From Planctomycetota bacterium (GTDB lineage Bacteria; Planctomycetota; UBA1135; GCA-002686595), in NCBI GenBank assembly GCA_002686265.1, contig NZBA01000063.1, positions 82,634 through 146,633 of the forward strand: 64,000 nucleotides of DNA, read 5' to 3'. The translations under genes and the position numbers were made by a program. Under the pieces are notes generated by a model, which was not told the DNA's origin, ran no database searches, and was given only the letters and a program-made list of their open reading frames with translations. Positions within the stretch are counted from its first letter, which is position 1, and each line of letters begins with the position of its first letter. Positions 17,538 to 27,522 of this stretch are shown here, piece by piece.

Positions 17538-19225
17538 ATGCCCAGGAATCCGATGACTCGCTGTCTGTTGCCGACCCTTGCCGCACGGTCCCTCACCTGC
17601 GCGGCGGCGCAGGCTCAGGCCCTGCAACACTCCTTCATCGGCCAGGGCGTCCAGGATCACTTCGGCTACGCCGTGGCGGGCGGGGGAGACCACGACCTCG
17701 ACGGCCACGACGGCCTGATCGTGAGCGCGGTCTTCTACTTGACGCAGGAGGGCTACGTGCGCGTCCTCTCGGGACGCACCGGCGAGGTGCTCTACGCGAT
17801 CGAGAGCGAACACCGGACGGCGGGCTTCGGCTCCGACGTCAGCGGGCTGGGAGACGTCAACTCAGATGGCGTCGAGGACCTCCTCATCGGCGCCTGCTGG
17901 GACAGCGTCGACGTGCACTACGCGGGAGCCGTGCACGTCTACTCGGGGCGCAGCGGCCAGCCGCTCTAGGTCCTCTCGGGAACCGACGCCTTCGACCTGT
18001 TCGGCAAGTCCGTCGACTCCGCGGGTGACGTCGATGCCGACGGAACGCCGGACTTCATCGTCGGCGGTCCCGGTTCGGACCGCGACGGGGAGAGCTGTGG
18101 CTCGGCCTGGGTTTGCTCGGGTGTGGACGGAGCATTCCTGATGGAGTTCGTGGGCGACAGTCCCGGGGACCGCCTCGGCTTCTCCGTCGCCGGAGTCGGT
18201 GATCTCGACTTCGACGGCCACGATGATCTTCTGGGCGGCGGCTTCTCCCGCGGCGGCAGCCGCGAGGGCCACGCGCGCGTGTTCTCCGGAGCGGGCGGAA
18301 GCACTGTCCGGACCCACGGCGGCGCCTAGCAGTCGGCCACGGGCAGTTCGGTTGCCAGGCTCGGTGACGTGGACGGCGACGGCGCGGGTGACTACGCCGT
18401 GGGGGCCTACCTCGAGCGCGACCCCGCTGACTCTTCGCTGATCCGGGGCTCGGTGACGGTCTACTCGGGGCAGAGCGGCGCTGAGCTCTACAAGCTCTGG
18501 GGCGAGGTCGACAGCACCCTCGGCTGGTCCTGCGACGGCGCGGGAGACGTGGATGGAGACGGGGTCGGTGATTGGATCGTCGGGGCACCCTCGGTCGATA
18601 CTTCCGCCGGAGCGCAGCGCTACGCGGCGGTTCACTCGGGACTCGACGGCAGCCTCCTGTTTCGGATCGACGGAGAGGACGTGCAGTTCGCCTTCTCCCT
18701 CCGCGGAGCGGGGGACGTGAACGGAGACGGACTCGCGGATCTCATCGTGGGCAACCTCAAGGAGAACAGCGCAGCCGAGAATGCCGGTGCCGCCCACGTC
18801 TTCCTCGGCGGCTCTCCCGCTCCCCAGCGGTACTGCAGCGCAGGGCCGAGCTCCGTCGGCGCGGGTGCGCTGATCGACTTCCGCGGTGGCCCTCGCTCTC
18901 GATCAACCAGTTCAGCCTGCTCGTGACGGGAGCCGTTCCCGGCCAGGCCGGGCTGATTCTCCATGGTGGGCCCTCTTCCGCGGTGCCCTTCGGCGACGGC
19001 GTGCGTTGCAATGGTCCTCCCGCCTGGCGCCTGCCCGCCGTCGTCGTCGACGGCGACGGCGCGGCTGAGTCGGCCCTGGACTGTTCGGTTCCGCCGGCGG
19101 GCTTCGGGCCCGGCCAGCTCCTGCCCGGCGTTCCGTGCGGGATTCAGTTCTGGTACCGCGATCCGGCGGCGGCGGGTGCCGGGTTCAACCTCTCGGACGC
19201 CCTTCTCTTCACACCCTGTCCCTGA
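17538..19225 (+). pseudogene. FG-GAP/integrin-alpha-type secreted protein with two in-frame TAG codons and a frameshift
   Basis: A signal peptide (MTRCLLPTLAARSLTCAAAQA, ATG 17553 with CAGGAA upstream; ATG 17538 also possible) opens a chain of about eight FG-GAP repeats of GDVDGDGxxDxxVGAP and VYSGxSG type. The frame is broken three times: TAG at 17967 (after GRSGQPL), TAG at 18327 (after THGGA), and near 18892 where the repeats hand over to the C-terminal module one frame back. Adding one C to the CCC at 18893-18895 restores GGPSLSINQFSLLV and the ending QFWYRDPAAAG...TPCP. Both TAG codons would be one G-to-A change from Trp TGG. Three lesions make loss of function likely. TAG serves as a normal stop for other genes here, so recoding is unlikely. 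Confidence 0.88.
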
Positions 19226-19270
19226 AGATCCGGCTCTGCCAGAGCCGCCGGTGCCCCCGGCGCCGTGCGC

Positions 19271-21028
19271 TTACACCCCTGGGTCCGTTCCGCAGCGGAA
19301 GTCGGCCAGGATCAGCTCGAGGTTCGTCTGCCCGCGGAACGTGTTCCAGCCCGGCGTGTAGACGGCGTGGACGGGCGTGCCCATGGCGAGTTCGTCGATG
19401 CGCCCGCCCATGCCGAAGGCGAGGGCCTTGAGGACGGCCTCGCCCCGGCGCAGCTCCATCATCAGGTGGGTGCGGTCCGCGCCGAGTAGGCGCGGGGGCC
19501 GGGCCAGGCGCGTGTCGCGCGAGAGGAGCACCGGTTTGCCGTTGCGTTCGCCGAAGGGCTGGAGTCGCCCGATCTCGTCCATCAAGCGCGGCGTCATCTC
19601 GCCCAGGGGGAGCTCGCCGTCGATCCAGAGCGGGGGCCGCTCGAGCTGGCACAGGCCGAGCTCTCCTGCGCGCGCGCAGAGCGCGTCCCGCAGGCTGTCC
19701 ACGCTCGCGCCTGCGATGTCCATGCCCGCCGCCTGGGCGTGGCCGCCGTAGCGCGGCATGTGCTCGCTGCCCGAGTGCATCAGCGCGAGCAGGTCGACTC
19801 CCGGCACGGAGCGGCCGCTGCCCCGTCCCGCGTCGCCGTCGAGGCCGATCACCAGGCTGGGGCGGTGGAAACGGTCCACGAGGCGCGAGGCCACGATCCC
19901 GACCACGCCCTGGTGCCAGTCTTGGCCGGCGACGACCATCACTGGGTAGCGCGTCGGATCCGCGAAGCGCTCGGCCTCGTCCATCGCCTGGAGGGTCACT
20001 TCGCGTTCGATCCGCTTGCGCTCGCGGTTGAGGTCGTCGAGCTTCCCGGCCAGAGCCCTCGCTCCGGCGGCGTCGCGGGAGATCAAGAGCTCCAGGGCCG
20101 TGCGGGCGCTGCCCAAGCGGCCGGCGGCGTTGATGCGCGGGCCGATCTGGAAGCCGACGTCCTCGGCGGTCAGTCGCCGCCGGTCGAGGCCGCAGACCTC
20201 CAGCAGGGCGGTCAGGCCCGCGTGCTCGGCGTTGCCCAGCGAGCGCAGGCCGAAGTGTCCCAGGATGCGGTTCTCGTCCACTAGCGGGACCACATCGCAG
20301 ACCGTGGCGATGGCAACGTAGGCCATGGCCTCCACCAGGAACTCGTGCAGGTCGACTCGGACGCGGCCGCCGTCGGAGAACTCCTCGCACAATCCCCAGG
20401 CCAGCTTGAAGGCCACGGCCGCGCCGCACAGCTCACGGAAGGGGTACTCGGAGTCGGGGAGCTTGGGGTTGATGATGGCGACGGCCGGCGGGAGCGCGCC
20501 CAGGGGCGGCTCGTGGTGGTCGGTCACGATCGTCTCGACCCCTGCCGCGGCGAGGGCGGTGATCGTCTCCAGCGAGGAGGTGCCGTTGTCCACGCTGACG
20601 ATCACCTTGGCGCCGACGTCGCGTGCGCGTTCGATCGAGTGGGTGCCGAAGGCGTAGCCGTCGGTGAAGCGGTTGGGGATGTGCCAGGCGACCTTGGCGC
20701 CCAGGAGTCCGAGCACTCGCACCAGGAGCGCCGTGCCGGTGACACCGTCGACGTCGTAGTCGCCGTGGACGAGGATGACCTCGCCCTCGCGCACGGCGCG
20801 CGCGAGTCGTTCGCAGGCCGCGTTCATGCCCGGCAGGAGGCGCGGGGCGTGGAGGCGCATCAGGCTGGGCTCGAGGTGGTCGGCGACGGCCTCGGGATCG
20901 CTCATTCCGCGCAGCACGAGCAGTCTGGCGACGATCTGGGGCAGGCTGTGCGCGCGGGCGAGGGTCTCGACCGCGCCCTGCTCCGCCTCGCGCAGCTTCC
21001 AGGTCGGGCGGGCGGAGACGAGGGTCAT
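19271..21028 (-). CDS. recJ: Single-stranded-DNA-specific exonuclease RecJ
   Basis: 585 residues, normal for RecJ. The DHH domain shows HGDYDVDGVTGTALL (residues 88-102), DNGTSS (147-152) and the name-giving TDHHEP (169-174); the DHHA1 domain has RYGGHAQAAGM, and an OB-fold-like C terminus follows. These Asp/His residues bind the two metal ions. The enzyme degrades single-stranded DNA 5' to 3' in recombinational and base-excision repair. It ends convergent to the FG-GAP pseudogene (45 bp) and its start faces selA, divergent with 138 bp between. ATG at 21028 is the natural family start. Confidence 0.96.
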   Translation of the reverse strand: MTLVSARPTWKLREAEQGAVETLARAHSLPQIVARLLVLRGMSDPEAVADHLEPSLMRLHAPRLLPGMNAACERLARAVREGEVILVHGDYDVDGVTGTALLVRVLGLLGAKVAWHIPNRFTDGYAFGTHSIERARDVGAKVIVSVDNGTSSLETITALAAAGVETIVTDHHEPPLGALPPAVAIINPKLPDSEYPFRELCGAAVAFKLAWGLCEEFSDGGRVRVDLHEFLVEAMAYVAIATVCDVVPLVDENRILGHFGLRSLGNAEHAGLTALLEVCGLDRRRLTAEDVGFQIGPRINAAGRLGSARTALELLISRDAAGARALAGKLDDLNRERKRIEREVTLQAMDEAERFADPTRYPVMVVAGQDWHQGVVGIVASRLVDRFHRPSLVIGLDGDAGRGSGRSVPGVDLLALMHSGSEHMPRYGGHAQAAGMDIAGASVDSLRDALCARAGELGLCQLERPPLWIDGELPLGEMTPRLMDEIGRLQPFGERNGKPVLLSRDTRLARPPRLLGADRTHLMMELRRGEAVLKALAFGMGGRIDELAMGTPVHAVYTPGWNTFRGQTNLELILADFRCGTDPGV

Positions 21029-21166
21029 GGGCTCAGCATAGCGCGGAACGCCCGCGAAACCTCCGGCGGCGGGGCGAACCGGGCGATCGGTGCGGCCCTC
21101 GCTCTCGGGGAGGTAGTTCGATGCGCGCGCTTGCCCGGGATCAGCGGGCCGGGGAGACTGGTCGCC

Positions 21167-22597
21167 ATGGCGGCCGCCGAAGAGCGACGCGGGGAGGCGT
21201 TCCGGCTCCTGCCCGGCGTGGACGAAGCCTCACGGCTCGACTCGATCGCGCCCTTGGTCGAGGGGGCCGAGGCCGAGCGCGAGCTCGTGCTGGGTTTGGT
21301 GCGTGGCATCCTCGAGGAGTGGCGTGCGGAGATCGTTGCCGGGCAGTTGGACGCAGAGACCCTCGCCGGGCGCCTGGAAGGGGGGGAGCTGGCTCGCGGG
21401 GTGGCCTCGCGCCTGGCCCGCGAGCGGGGCGGCGGTTTGTGGAGGGTCGTGAACGCCACGGGCGTGGTCCTCCACACCGGCCTCGGCCGTGCACCCGTCC
21501 ACCCCGAGGTCGCCTCGGCCATGGCGCGCGCCGCCGTGGGCTACTGCGTGCTCGAGGTCGACCGGTTCAGCGGCGCGCGCAACGAGCGCGACGCGCACCT
21601 CGGTACCCTGCTCGAGCGCCTGACCGGCGCCGAGGCGGGGATCGCGGTCAACAACAACGCCGGGGCGGTGCTGCTCTGCCTGCAGACCTTCGCCGCGGGC
21701 CGGGCCGCGGTCGTCTCGCGCGGCGAGTTGGTGGAGATCGGTGGCTCGTTCCGCGTGCCCGAGATCATGGCGCGCGCCGGTGTCAGCCTGCGCGAGGTGG
21801 GCACCACCAACCGCACGCGCGCGGCGGACTACGAGCGCGCGGCGGGGGATGGTGCCGGCTTGTTGATGAAGGTCCACACCAGCAACTACCGCGTCGTGGG
21901 CTTCACCGGGGAGGTCGATCCCGCGGAGTTGGCGGAGATCGGCCGGAGCAGCGGGACGACGACCGCCTTCGACCTGGGCTCGGGCCTCCTGGAGGCCGCC
22001 GGTTCGGCGCCGCTCGACATGCTGGGGGCCGAGCCCCTCGTGCGTGATGCGGTCGCGAGCGGGATCGACGTCGTGACCTTCTCGGGCGACAAGCTGCTCG
22101 GTGGTCCCCAGGCCGGCCTGCTCGTCGGCCGTCGTGCCGTGATCGACGCCCTGCGCCGGAATCCAATCTACCGCGCCTTGCGCTGCGACAAGGTGACCTT
22201 GGCGGGGCTCGAGGCGACCCTCGAGCTGTACCTCGCCGGGCGCGCCGACGAGTTGCCCGCGCGCCGTCTGTTGCGCGCGAGCGCGGCGGAGCTCGAGCCC
22301 GTCGCTGCTCGCGTTGCGCGGTTCGTGGCGGCCCTCGAGGGGTTTGAGGCCGAGGTTGTCCCGGGGCGCTCCCAGCCCGGCAGCGGCAGCGCTCCCGGTG
22401 TCTTCCTCGATACTCCGGTCGTGTGCGTGCGGCACACCGAGCGCTCTCCCGACGAGCTCGCCGCTGCCTTGCGTGCCGGCGACCCGCCGGTCTTCGCGCG
22501 TATCCACGACGAGCGCCTGCACCTCGATCCGCGGGCGCTGCTGGAGGGAGACGAGGAGCGCCTCGCGACGGCCTTCGAGCTTCTGGCCTCCGGCTGA
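21167..22597 (+). CDS. selA: L-seryl-tRNA(Sec) selenium transferase
   Basis: 476 residues, full family length. SelA is a PLP enzyme that turns Ser-tRNA(Sec) into Sec-tRNA(Sec) using selenophosphate made by SelD. The PLP lysine is K309 in TFSGDKLLGGPQAG; other family marks are NATGVVLHTGLGRAP (96-110), VNNNAGAVLL (161-170) and FDLGSGL. GGGGAG at about 12 bases upstream supports ATG 21167; the frame continues open upstream over the recJ start but that part reads as antisense to recJ. Its partners in this window are selD (27523) and tRNA-Sec (30474) on the same strand; SelB, the special elongation factor, is absent here. Confidence 0.96.
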   Translation: MAAAEERRGEAFRLLPGVDEASRLDSIAPLVEGAEAERELVLGLVRGILEEWRAEIVAGQLDAETLAGRLEGGELARGVASRLARERGGGLWRVVNATGVVLHTGLGRAPVHPEVASAMARAAVGYCVLEVDRFSGARNERDAHLGTLLERLTGAEAGIAVNNNAGAVLLCLQTFAAGRAAVVSRGELVEIGGSFRVPEIMARAGVSLREVGTTNRTRAADYERAAGDGAGLLMKVHTSNYRVVGFTGEVDPAELAEIGRSSGTTTAFDLGSGLLEAAGSAPLDMLGAEPLVRDAVASGIDVVTFSGDKLLGGPQAGLLVGRRAVIDALRRNPIYRALRCDKVTLAGLEATLELYLAGRADELPARRLLRASAAELEPVAARVARFVAALEGFEAEVVPGRSQPGSGSAPGVFLDTPVVCVRHTERSPDELAAALRAGDPPVFARIHDERLHLDPRALLEGDEERLATAFELLASG

Positions 22598-22762
22598 GCC
22601 GCGGGAGTGGCCGAGGCGCGCTCGGAGGCGTGTGCGACCGCCGCCCGGCGCCCGTCGCCGGTGCGCGGGGCGAGCCGGGTGCGTACGGTCCTGCTCCCCT
22701 GGGAGAGGGCGCTGCGCGCCTCGCGCGTGATCCCGTCCGATCGGCGTCCGTCGCGGGTGCTC

Positions 22763-23575
22763 TCAGGCCTCGATGCGGTTCGCGAGCGCGTCCACGAGAG
22801 CGGGCGTACCGAGCACCACGTTCTCCGTTCCGTTCTTGCGCGACGGCCAGGTCCGGTGGCGTCCGCCGGCCTCTTCGACCAGGACCTGGGAGGCGCGCAG
22901 GTCCCAGGGATGGAGTGCGGCGTCGAGCACGACGTCCACCGCGCCGCGCAGGGCCAGGGCGTGGCCGAAACAGTCGCTGTAGCCGCGCAGCAGGTCGATC
23001 TCGGCGAGCAGTTCCGCGTGGATCGCTCCCAGGCCTCCCTCGCGCATGCGGTCGGGGTCCTGCACGGCGAGTAGGGCGCCGGTGAGGGTCTGGCGCCCCG
23101 ACACTCGCACCGGCCGTCCGTCGCACCAGGCCCCCAGTCCGCGGGCGGCGCCGTAGGTCTCGCCTAGGGCCGGCAGGTGCAAGACGCCCACGAGCGGCAG
23201 GTCACCCCCGTCGCCTTGGGTCACCAAGGCGATGAGTGTGCCGAAGTGCGGAATACCGCGCACGAAGGAGAGCGTCCCGTCGAGGGGATCGACGACCCAG
23301 CGGTACTCGGCGCCGGTCTCTTGCAGTCCGCCCTCCTCGCCCAGGATCTCCACCTCGCCGAGCAATTTCGAGGCTTGCAGGACCTCCCGCGCCGTCGCTT
23401 CCGCCTCGGTGTCGGCGCGGGTCACCAGGGTTCCATCGGCCTTCTCCTCGGCCGCCACCGACGGGTCGCGGAACCAGGCGAGCGCGCGTTCTCCCGCGGC
23501 CCTTGCCGCCGCCGTCGCCAGTTCCAGGGCTGCCTCGAGGGTCTCGCGCTGCATGGGTTCGACGGTAGCAAACAT
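22763..23575 (-). CDS. Inositol-monophosphatase-family phosphatase, HisN-like
   Basis: About 270 residues. Family motifs: EKADGTLVTRAD (44-55), GEEGG metal-binding loop (79-83), DPLDGT (96-101) and a C-terminal WDLRASQVLVEEAGG. The sequence after the second motif (SFVRGIPHFGTLIAL) is closest to the HisN subgroup that removes phosphate from histidinol phosphate in histidine synthesis; inositol monophosphatase or CysQ-type activity cannot be excluded. Cytoplasmic, magnesium-dependent. ATG at 23575 or 23554 could be the start; neither has a strong ribosome-binding site. It stands alone between selA and a low-complexity gap. Confidence 0.83.
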   Translation of the reverse strand: MFATVEPMQRETLEAALELATAAARAAGERALAWFRDPSVAAEEKADGTLVTRADTEAEATAREVLQASKLLGEVEILGEEGGLQETGAEYRWVVDPLDGTLSFVRGIPHFGTLIALVTQGDGGDLPLVGVLHLPALGETYGAARGLGAWCDGRPVRVSGRQTLTGALLAVQDPDRMREGGLGAIHAELLAEIDLLRGYSDCFGHALALRGAVDVVLDAALHPWDLRASQVLVEEAGGRHRTWPSRKNGTENVVLGTPALVDALANRIEA

Positions 23576-23893
23576 CGGCGTGGACCACCCGGGGGCGCGC
23601 GTCGGTCCGTGAGCCGCGTCGCGAGGGCGACTTCCCTCTCGGTGACGTCGGCTGCCCCCGGCTTCCGCGGTAGAACCGTAGGGTGGCGGTGGGGTAGTGC
23701 GGCGCGGCGGCCGAGTGGCGGCGCGCCGGCGCGGGAGTTGGCGAACGTGGAAACGGGTGAGCACGCCAGCGCGGGAGCACGCCAGGACGGCAGGACGGCA
23801 ACGCGGGAGCGCCGCAAGGCGCCGGCACGGCAAGGCGGGAGCGCGGTCGTGCGCCGGCGCGGTGCCGAGCTAGCCCGGAGGCGGCGGGCGGGC
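23576..23893. other. 318-bp gap with G/C low-complexity short repeats
   Basis: From about 23690 to 23880 the sequence is made almost only of recurring words such as GCGGGAG (four times) and ACGGCA (three times), with irregular spacing. No reading frame here resembles a protein. It looks like slippage-grown low-complexity DNA. Confidence 0.55.
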
Positions 23894-25093
23894 CTACTCC
23901 TTGGACAGGCGAAACCCGGTGCCCTGGCGAAGGAAGTCCGTCGCGTCGTCGAGAACACTCCCTCGGAAGTGGGCCTGAAGCAAGGACATGAGCTCTTCGT
24001 CGGGGATCCGGTAGTTGGTCTTGCGCTCCCAGCCGCCGTTGCCCAGGTCGACGCGGCTGTGCTCGTCGCGGAACAGGCGCAGCTGCTCGACGAAGGCGCT
24101 CAGGTTGGGGCGGTGGTGGCGGGCCAGGAAGCGCACGAGACCGTACGCGAGCTTGGCCGGTCCCTCTTCGAAGCGACCGCGATCCCAACCGGCGATTTCC
24201 TCGAGGCGCAGGGGCCCCCGCTCGCCCTTCCTCAGGCGCTCGCCCAGGTCCGCCTCCCAGCCGACGTGCTCGGTGGCCGAGACGAACTCGCTGCGGTAGG
24301 GGAAGCAGTAGAGCCCGCCGGTGAGTTCCATCTCCACGTGCCAGGCGAGCCCTTGGACCAACCAGAAGGGCAGCTGGGCGAAGCGGCGCACCAGAAGCAT
24401 CTCCGCCACGCGGTGGACGACTTCGTTTTCGGGATCCCACTCATTCTGGCCGCTGGCCTGCTCGATGTAGGCGCCGATCAGGGGCTTCTCCAGGACGAAG
24501 CCGGTGAAGCGTCCGGCGCTTTCGACCCAGTGGCGCAGGTAGGGTTCCAACTCCCCCAGCCTGGCGAGTACAGCGGCGTAGTCCGCTTCCGTGCTGACCG
24601 CGAACATCACGCAGGTCTCGGTCTCCAGGGGCCAGGTGCCCGCGCCCCAGGTGTAGGAGTAGCTGTACTCGCCGGAGGCCGAGTCGGTCACTCCCGAGTC
24701 TTCGGGTGCGCCGTCCGCCCCGCCCGCGGCCACTCCCCGTCCATCGCCCACCGGAGGGTCCGCGTCCCGCTTGGGCAGGGGCACGAGTTCGTCGAAGAGG
24801 ACGGAAGTCCTGCCGATCAGCTCGAGCTGGCGTTCCCATTCCCCGCTCGACGGCGACCGGATCAGGAGCACCCGAGCGTTGGCGGAGAGGTGCATGCGGT
24901 AGTCGTGCTCGACGACCCAATCGGCCCAGGTCTCGGCCGCCGCGGCCGGTCCGGGGCCGACCTCGCTCGGCAGGCGATCGAGGGTGTAGGTGCTACCTTT
25001 CCATTCCACGCAGGGATCCTGGAGCGTGGGGCGGAGGGGCGTCGAGTGGCCGGATCCCTCCCATGAGAGCAGAGCGAGTGCGAGGCAGAGCAT
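23894..25093 (-). CDS. Secreted protein, possibly an inactive metallopeptidase-like fold
   Basis: 399 residues with a short signal peptide (MLCLALALLSWEGSG). A central helical part reads VHRVAEMLLVRRF followed about 10 residues later by WLVQGLAWHVEME. This mirrors the HExxH ... W-x-x-E-G-x-A layout of gluzincin-type peptidases common in this phylum, but the first motif lacks Glu and the second His, and GLA follows Q rather than E. It may therefore be a non-catalytic relative; this is an inference. Two Ser/Tyr-rich and Gly/Ala-rich linkers (EYSYSYTWGAG and VGDGRGVAAGGADG) precede it. The start at 25093 gives a signal peptide, though no strong Shine-Dalgarno is seen. Confidence 0.65.
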   Translation of the reverse strand: MLCLALALLSWEGSGHSTPLRPTLQDPCVEWKGSTYTLDRLPSEVGPGPAAAAETWADWVVEHDYRMHLSANARVLLIRSPSSGEWERQLELIGRTSVLFDELVPLPKRDADPPVGDGRGVAAGGADGAPEDSGVTDSASGEYSYSYTWGAGTWPLETETCVMFAVSTEADYAAVLARLGELEPYLRHWVESAGRFTGFVLEKPLIGAYIEQASGQNEWDPENEVVHRVAEMLLVRRFAQLPFWLVQGLAWHVEMELTGGLYCFPYRSEFVSATEHVGWEADLGERLRKGERGPLRLEEIAGWDRGRFEEGPAKLAYGLVRFLARHHRPNLSAFVEQLRLFRDEHSRVDLGNGGWERKTNYRIPDEELMSLLQAHFRGSVLDDATDFLRQGTGFRLSKE

Positions 25094-25308
25094 GGCGTGC
25101 GTGGGTCGGGGTTGCGGTGCGGTCGCCGGGAAGCGAGCCGCGTGGAAAGCGGAGGTGGTTTGCTCGTGGCGGGCCCTGCGGGGCCCGCCCTCACGGGATC
25201 CTAGACGGTTGCCGGGTGGTGGTCACCGGCGGGTGCGCCTTCACGTTCGTTCGGGTCCCTCCCGCGAGCCGCCGAGGTGCTGGGCGGACGGTTCGGGGAC
25301 GGGAGCGC

Positions 25309-26745
25309 TCATTCGACGGCTTGCCCGCCGATCACCAGACCGTCTAGGCCTCCCGGTGGGGCCCAGTCGCGCACGGCCGAGACGGCCTGCCAGCGCACCG
25401 CATCGTCGAGGCCCTCGTCCGTCGCCATGGAGAGCAGCAGGTCCACGGCGTCGGCCCGTGCCCCCCCGACGTTCCCGCGCACCAGGTTCTCCGCCGCGAA
25501 GACCGTCACGTTCGGCGGGATGCTCACGCTCGGGTCGTCGCTCCGCGCGTAGGCGTCGCGGAGTAGCTCGACGACCGCCGGACCGCGGTCGGGTGTGAGG
25601 GTCGCGGTCAGGAGTGCCTGGCCCCGCACTGACGGATCGGGATCCCGCAGGGCGATGTCCAAGAGCCTCTGCTCACTGGCACCGGTCATCCCGGCCACGA
25701 GCATCTGGCGCGCCGTAGTGTCCTGGCTCCCGCTGTTCAGAAGGTGCTCGTACTCCCCTTCGAGAGCCTCCCAGCCTCCGGGCCGGCTACCGAGGATGAG
25801 AGCCTCGGCGTGCTCGGCTCCCTGCGCCAGTTGGCCGAAGACCTCCGCCGCCCGGTCCACGGGAGCCGCCGTCACCAGCGCTCCGAGCACCGCCTTGCGC
25901 AACTCGTCCGACTCTGCGTCCGCGTACAGTTGCTCCGCCAGAGCCAGGAAGCGTCCCTCATCGTCCTCCAGCAGGGCCGCCAGGGCGACCCGAACGGCGA
26001 CGGGATCGGCGCCCTCGTTGGCCAGCAGGGCGTAGAACTGCGTGCGGTCCTCATCCTCGGCGAGGCCGTCGGCGAGGTGGGAGAAGAGCCTGCTGAACTC
26101 GTCGGACAGGTCGGGGTAGCCCGCGCGCAGGTCGATGATGTCGCGCAGGTAGGTCAGGTCGAGGACCGGCCTGCCCGCGACGGCGACAGCCGAGAGCTGA
26201 CCGATCAGCTGCTCGCGGAGAGCGGGAGAGAGTCTCGGGAGGGACTCCAGGAGGGTCGTCACCAGGCGGCGGCCTCCTTCCGCGTCCTCGGCGCCGGGCT
26301 GGTGCGCGTACTGGAGGGCCGCCGACAGCAGCATCATGGCTCCACGCGTGGCCGCGGGGTCCTCGTCCAACACGCCACTCTCGAGGAGGGCGATCACCTC
26401 GTAGACCCGGTTCGGGTCGGCGAGCAGGGCCTCCAGCTGCTCCGCGAGGAGATCCGGGTTCCCCGTTCCCAGCGAGGCGGGCAGGTCGCGCAGGAGGGAG
26501 GTCCAATCGGATCCGGCCTGGCCGGACGCGGGAGCACCCTGTTCACCGGCGAGCGAGACGCGCTCGGCGACGGAGCTTGGGCGCGCGGACGGGTCGAGGC
26601 CGCCGTGGGGACGGAGGTCCGAAGCCGTCGACGCCGCAGGGACCATCATCGCGGCGGAGGGCGTGCCTCGCATCCGCCTTATCACCAGTACGCCCGATAC
26701 ACAGAGGACGGCAGTGATGCCCCCCCAGATCAACAGGTTCTTCAA
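25309..26745 (-). CDS. Membrane-anchored helical-repeat (HEAT-like) protein
   Basis: 478 residues with a TTG start at 26745, chosen because GGGGAG sits six bases upstream and the following residues (KNLLIWGGITAVLCVSGVLVI) form a single N-terminal membrane anchor. After a Ser/Pro/Ala linker the rest is helical, with repeated leucine-rich helix pairs and phrases such as ALRDPDPSVRGQALLTATL that are typical of HEAT repeats. Such proteins act as scaffolds; no catalytic motif is visible. Next on the same strand upstream is a small Cys-rich secreted protein, 89 bases away, possibly in the same transcript. Confidence 0.7.
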   Translation of the reverse strand: MKNLLIWGGITAVLCVSGVLVIRRMRGTPSAAMMVPAASTASDLRPHGGLDPSARPSSVAERVSLAGEQGAPASGQAGSDWTSLLRDLPASLGTGNPDLLAEQLEALLADPNRVYEVIALLESGVLDEDPAATRGAMMLLSAALQYAHQPGAEDAEGGRRLVTTLLESLPRLSPALREQLIGQLSAVAVAGRPVLDLTYLRDIIDLRAGYPDLSDEFSRLFSHLADGLAEDEDRTQFYALLANEGADPVAVRVALAALLEDDEGRFLALAEQLYADAESDELRKAVLGALVTAAPVDRAAEVFGQLAQGAEHAEALILGSRPGGWEALEGEYEHLLNSGSQDTTARQMLVAGMTGASEQRLLDIALRDPDPSVRGQALLTATLTPDRGPAVVELLRDAYARSDDPSVSIPPNVTVFAAENLVRGNVGGARADAVDLLLSMATDEGLDDAVRWQAVSAVRDWAPPGGLDGLVIGGQAVE

Positions 26746-26834
26746 GGTGTTCTCCCCTCTTCTCTCCCGGGTCCGAAGCTCAGTTCGTGGAGCATAGCGT
26801 GTGCGCCCTGCCCGGAGACAGGGCGCCTTCCCGC

Positions 26835-27329
26835 TCAATGGCACGACTCGGTCTTGAAAGTCTCGATCGTCCCGATGTTGCCACCATCGCTGCAGTCACA
26901 GCTCGGGATTGCCAGGCCGACCCCGAGAACCGAGGCGTTTGCGCATTCGCATTGCTCGTAGGTCACCGGCAGCAGGCCCGCCGGGACGCACCGCATCCCT
27001 TCGGCGGGGGCTCCGTGACACTCACCGTGGGCGGGGTATGTCAGTTTCTTGTCCGGACACTCCGGACCCAGGATGCTGATCTCGTAGCCGAAGATGATGA
27101 CGCCCATGCCGCAGGTCTGCATCCCGATGGTCACCACCTCGGCTTTCACGTTGCAGGCCCGCGTGTCGGGGCACGGCGGCGCCTGAGCCCGGGTGAGCAT
27201 GGGCATCGCCGAGAGCGCCGCGACGCCCAGGAGCGCTCGGGACAATCCGATCGCCCGTCGTTCCGTCAACCTCGTCCTTCGTCGCTCCGACTTCATCCTG
27301 TCCTCTTCTGCTCGTGCCTTCGATCTCAT
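26835..27329 (-). CDS. Small Cys-rich secreted protein
   Basis: 164 residues. GAGAGGA lies seven bases before ATG 27329; a second ATG at 27296 also has AGAGGA, so the exact start is uncertain. A long basic N-region leads into a signal peptide (LSRALLGVAALSAMPMLTRAQA). The mature part has about 13 cysteines (CPDTRACN, QTCGMG, GPECPD, GECHG, MRCVP, QCECAN, SCDCSDGG, ESCH) and probably folds through disulfides in the periplasm or outside. Not recognised. It is transcribed away from selD with 193 bp between the two starts. Confidence 0.66.
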   Translation of the reverse strand: MRSKARAEEDRMKSERRRTRLTERRAIGLSRALLGVAALSAMPMLTRAQAPPCPDTRACNVKAEVVTIGMQTCGMGVIIFGYEISILGPECPDKKLTYPAHGECHGAPAEGMRCVPAGLLPVTYEQCECANASVLGVGLAIPSCDCSDGGNIGTIETFKTESCH

Positions 27330-27522
27330 CGCCGTTTCCTCTCTACCCTTGTCCCCAGTGGTTCTCGCACGGCCCGCTGGGAAGGTCCCGCGCCGGCCTG
27401 GGCCGCCTTCGGACGCCCTCGTCTCCATGGACCGCACCGACCGCCCGCCGGTGGCACTCGCAGACCGTGGTCTTGGAGAAAAGCGGGCCGCCGTCTCCGC
27501 CGGCCGCGGGTACACTCCGCCG

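Noticed and set aside
20345-21166. Long in-frame extension upstream of selA
   Set aside because: It lies antisense to the well-supported recJ gene, and SelA proteins start at the residues encoded from 21167.
23690-23890. Repeated GCGGGAG/ACGGCA words as a regulatory repeat array
   Set aside because: Spacing is irregular and the words are only G/C-biased fragments; low-complexity slippage is enough.
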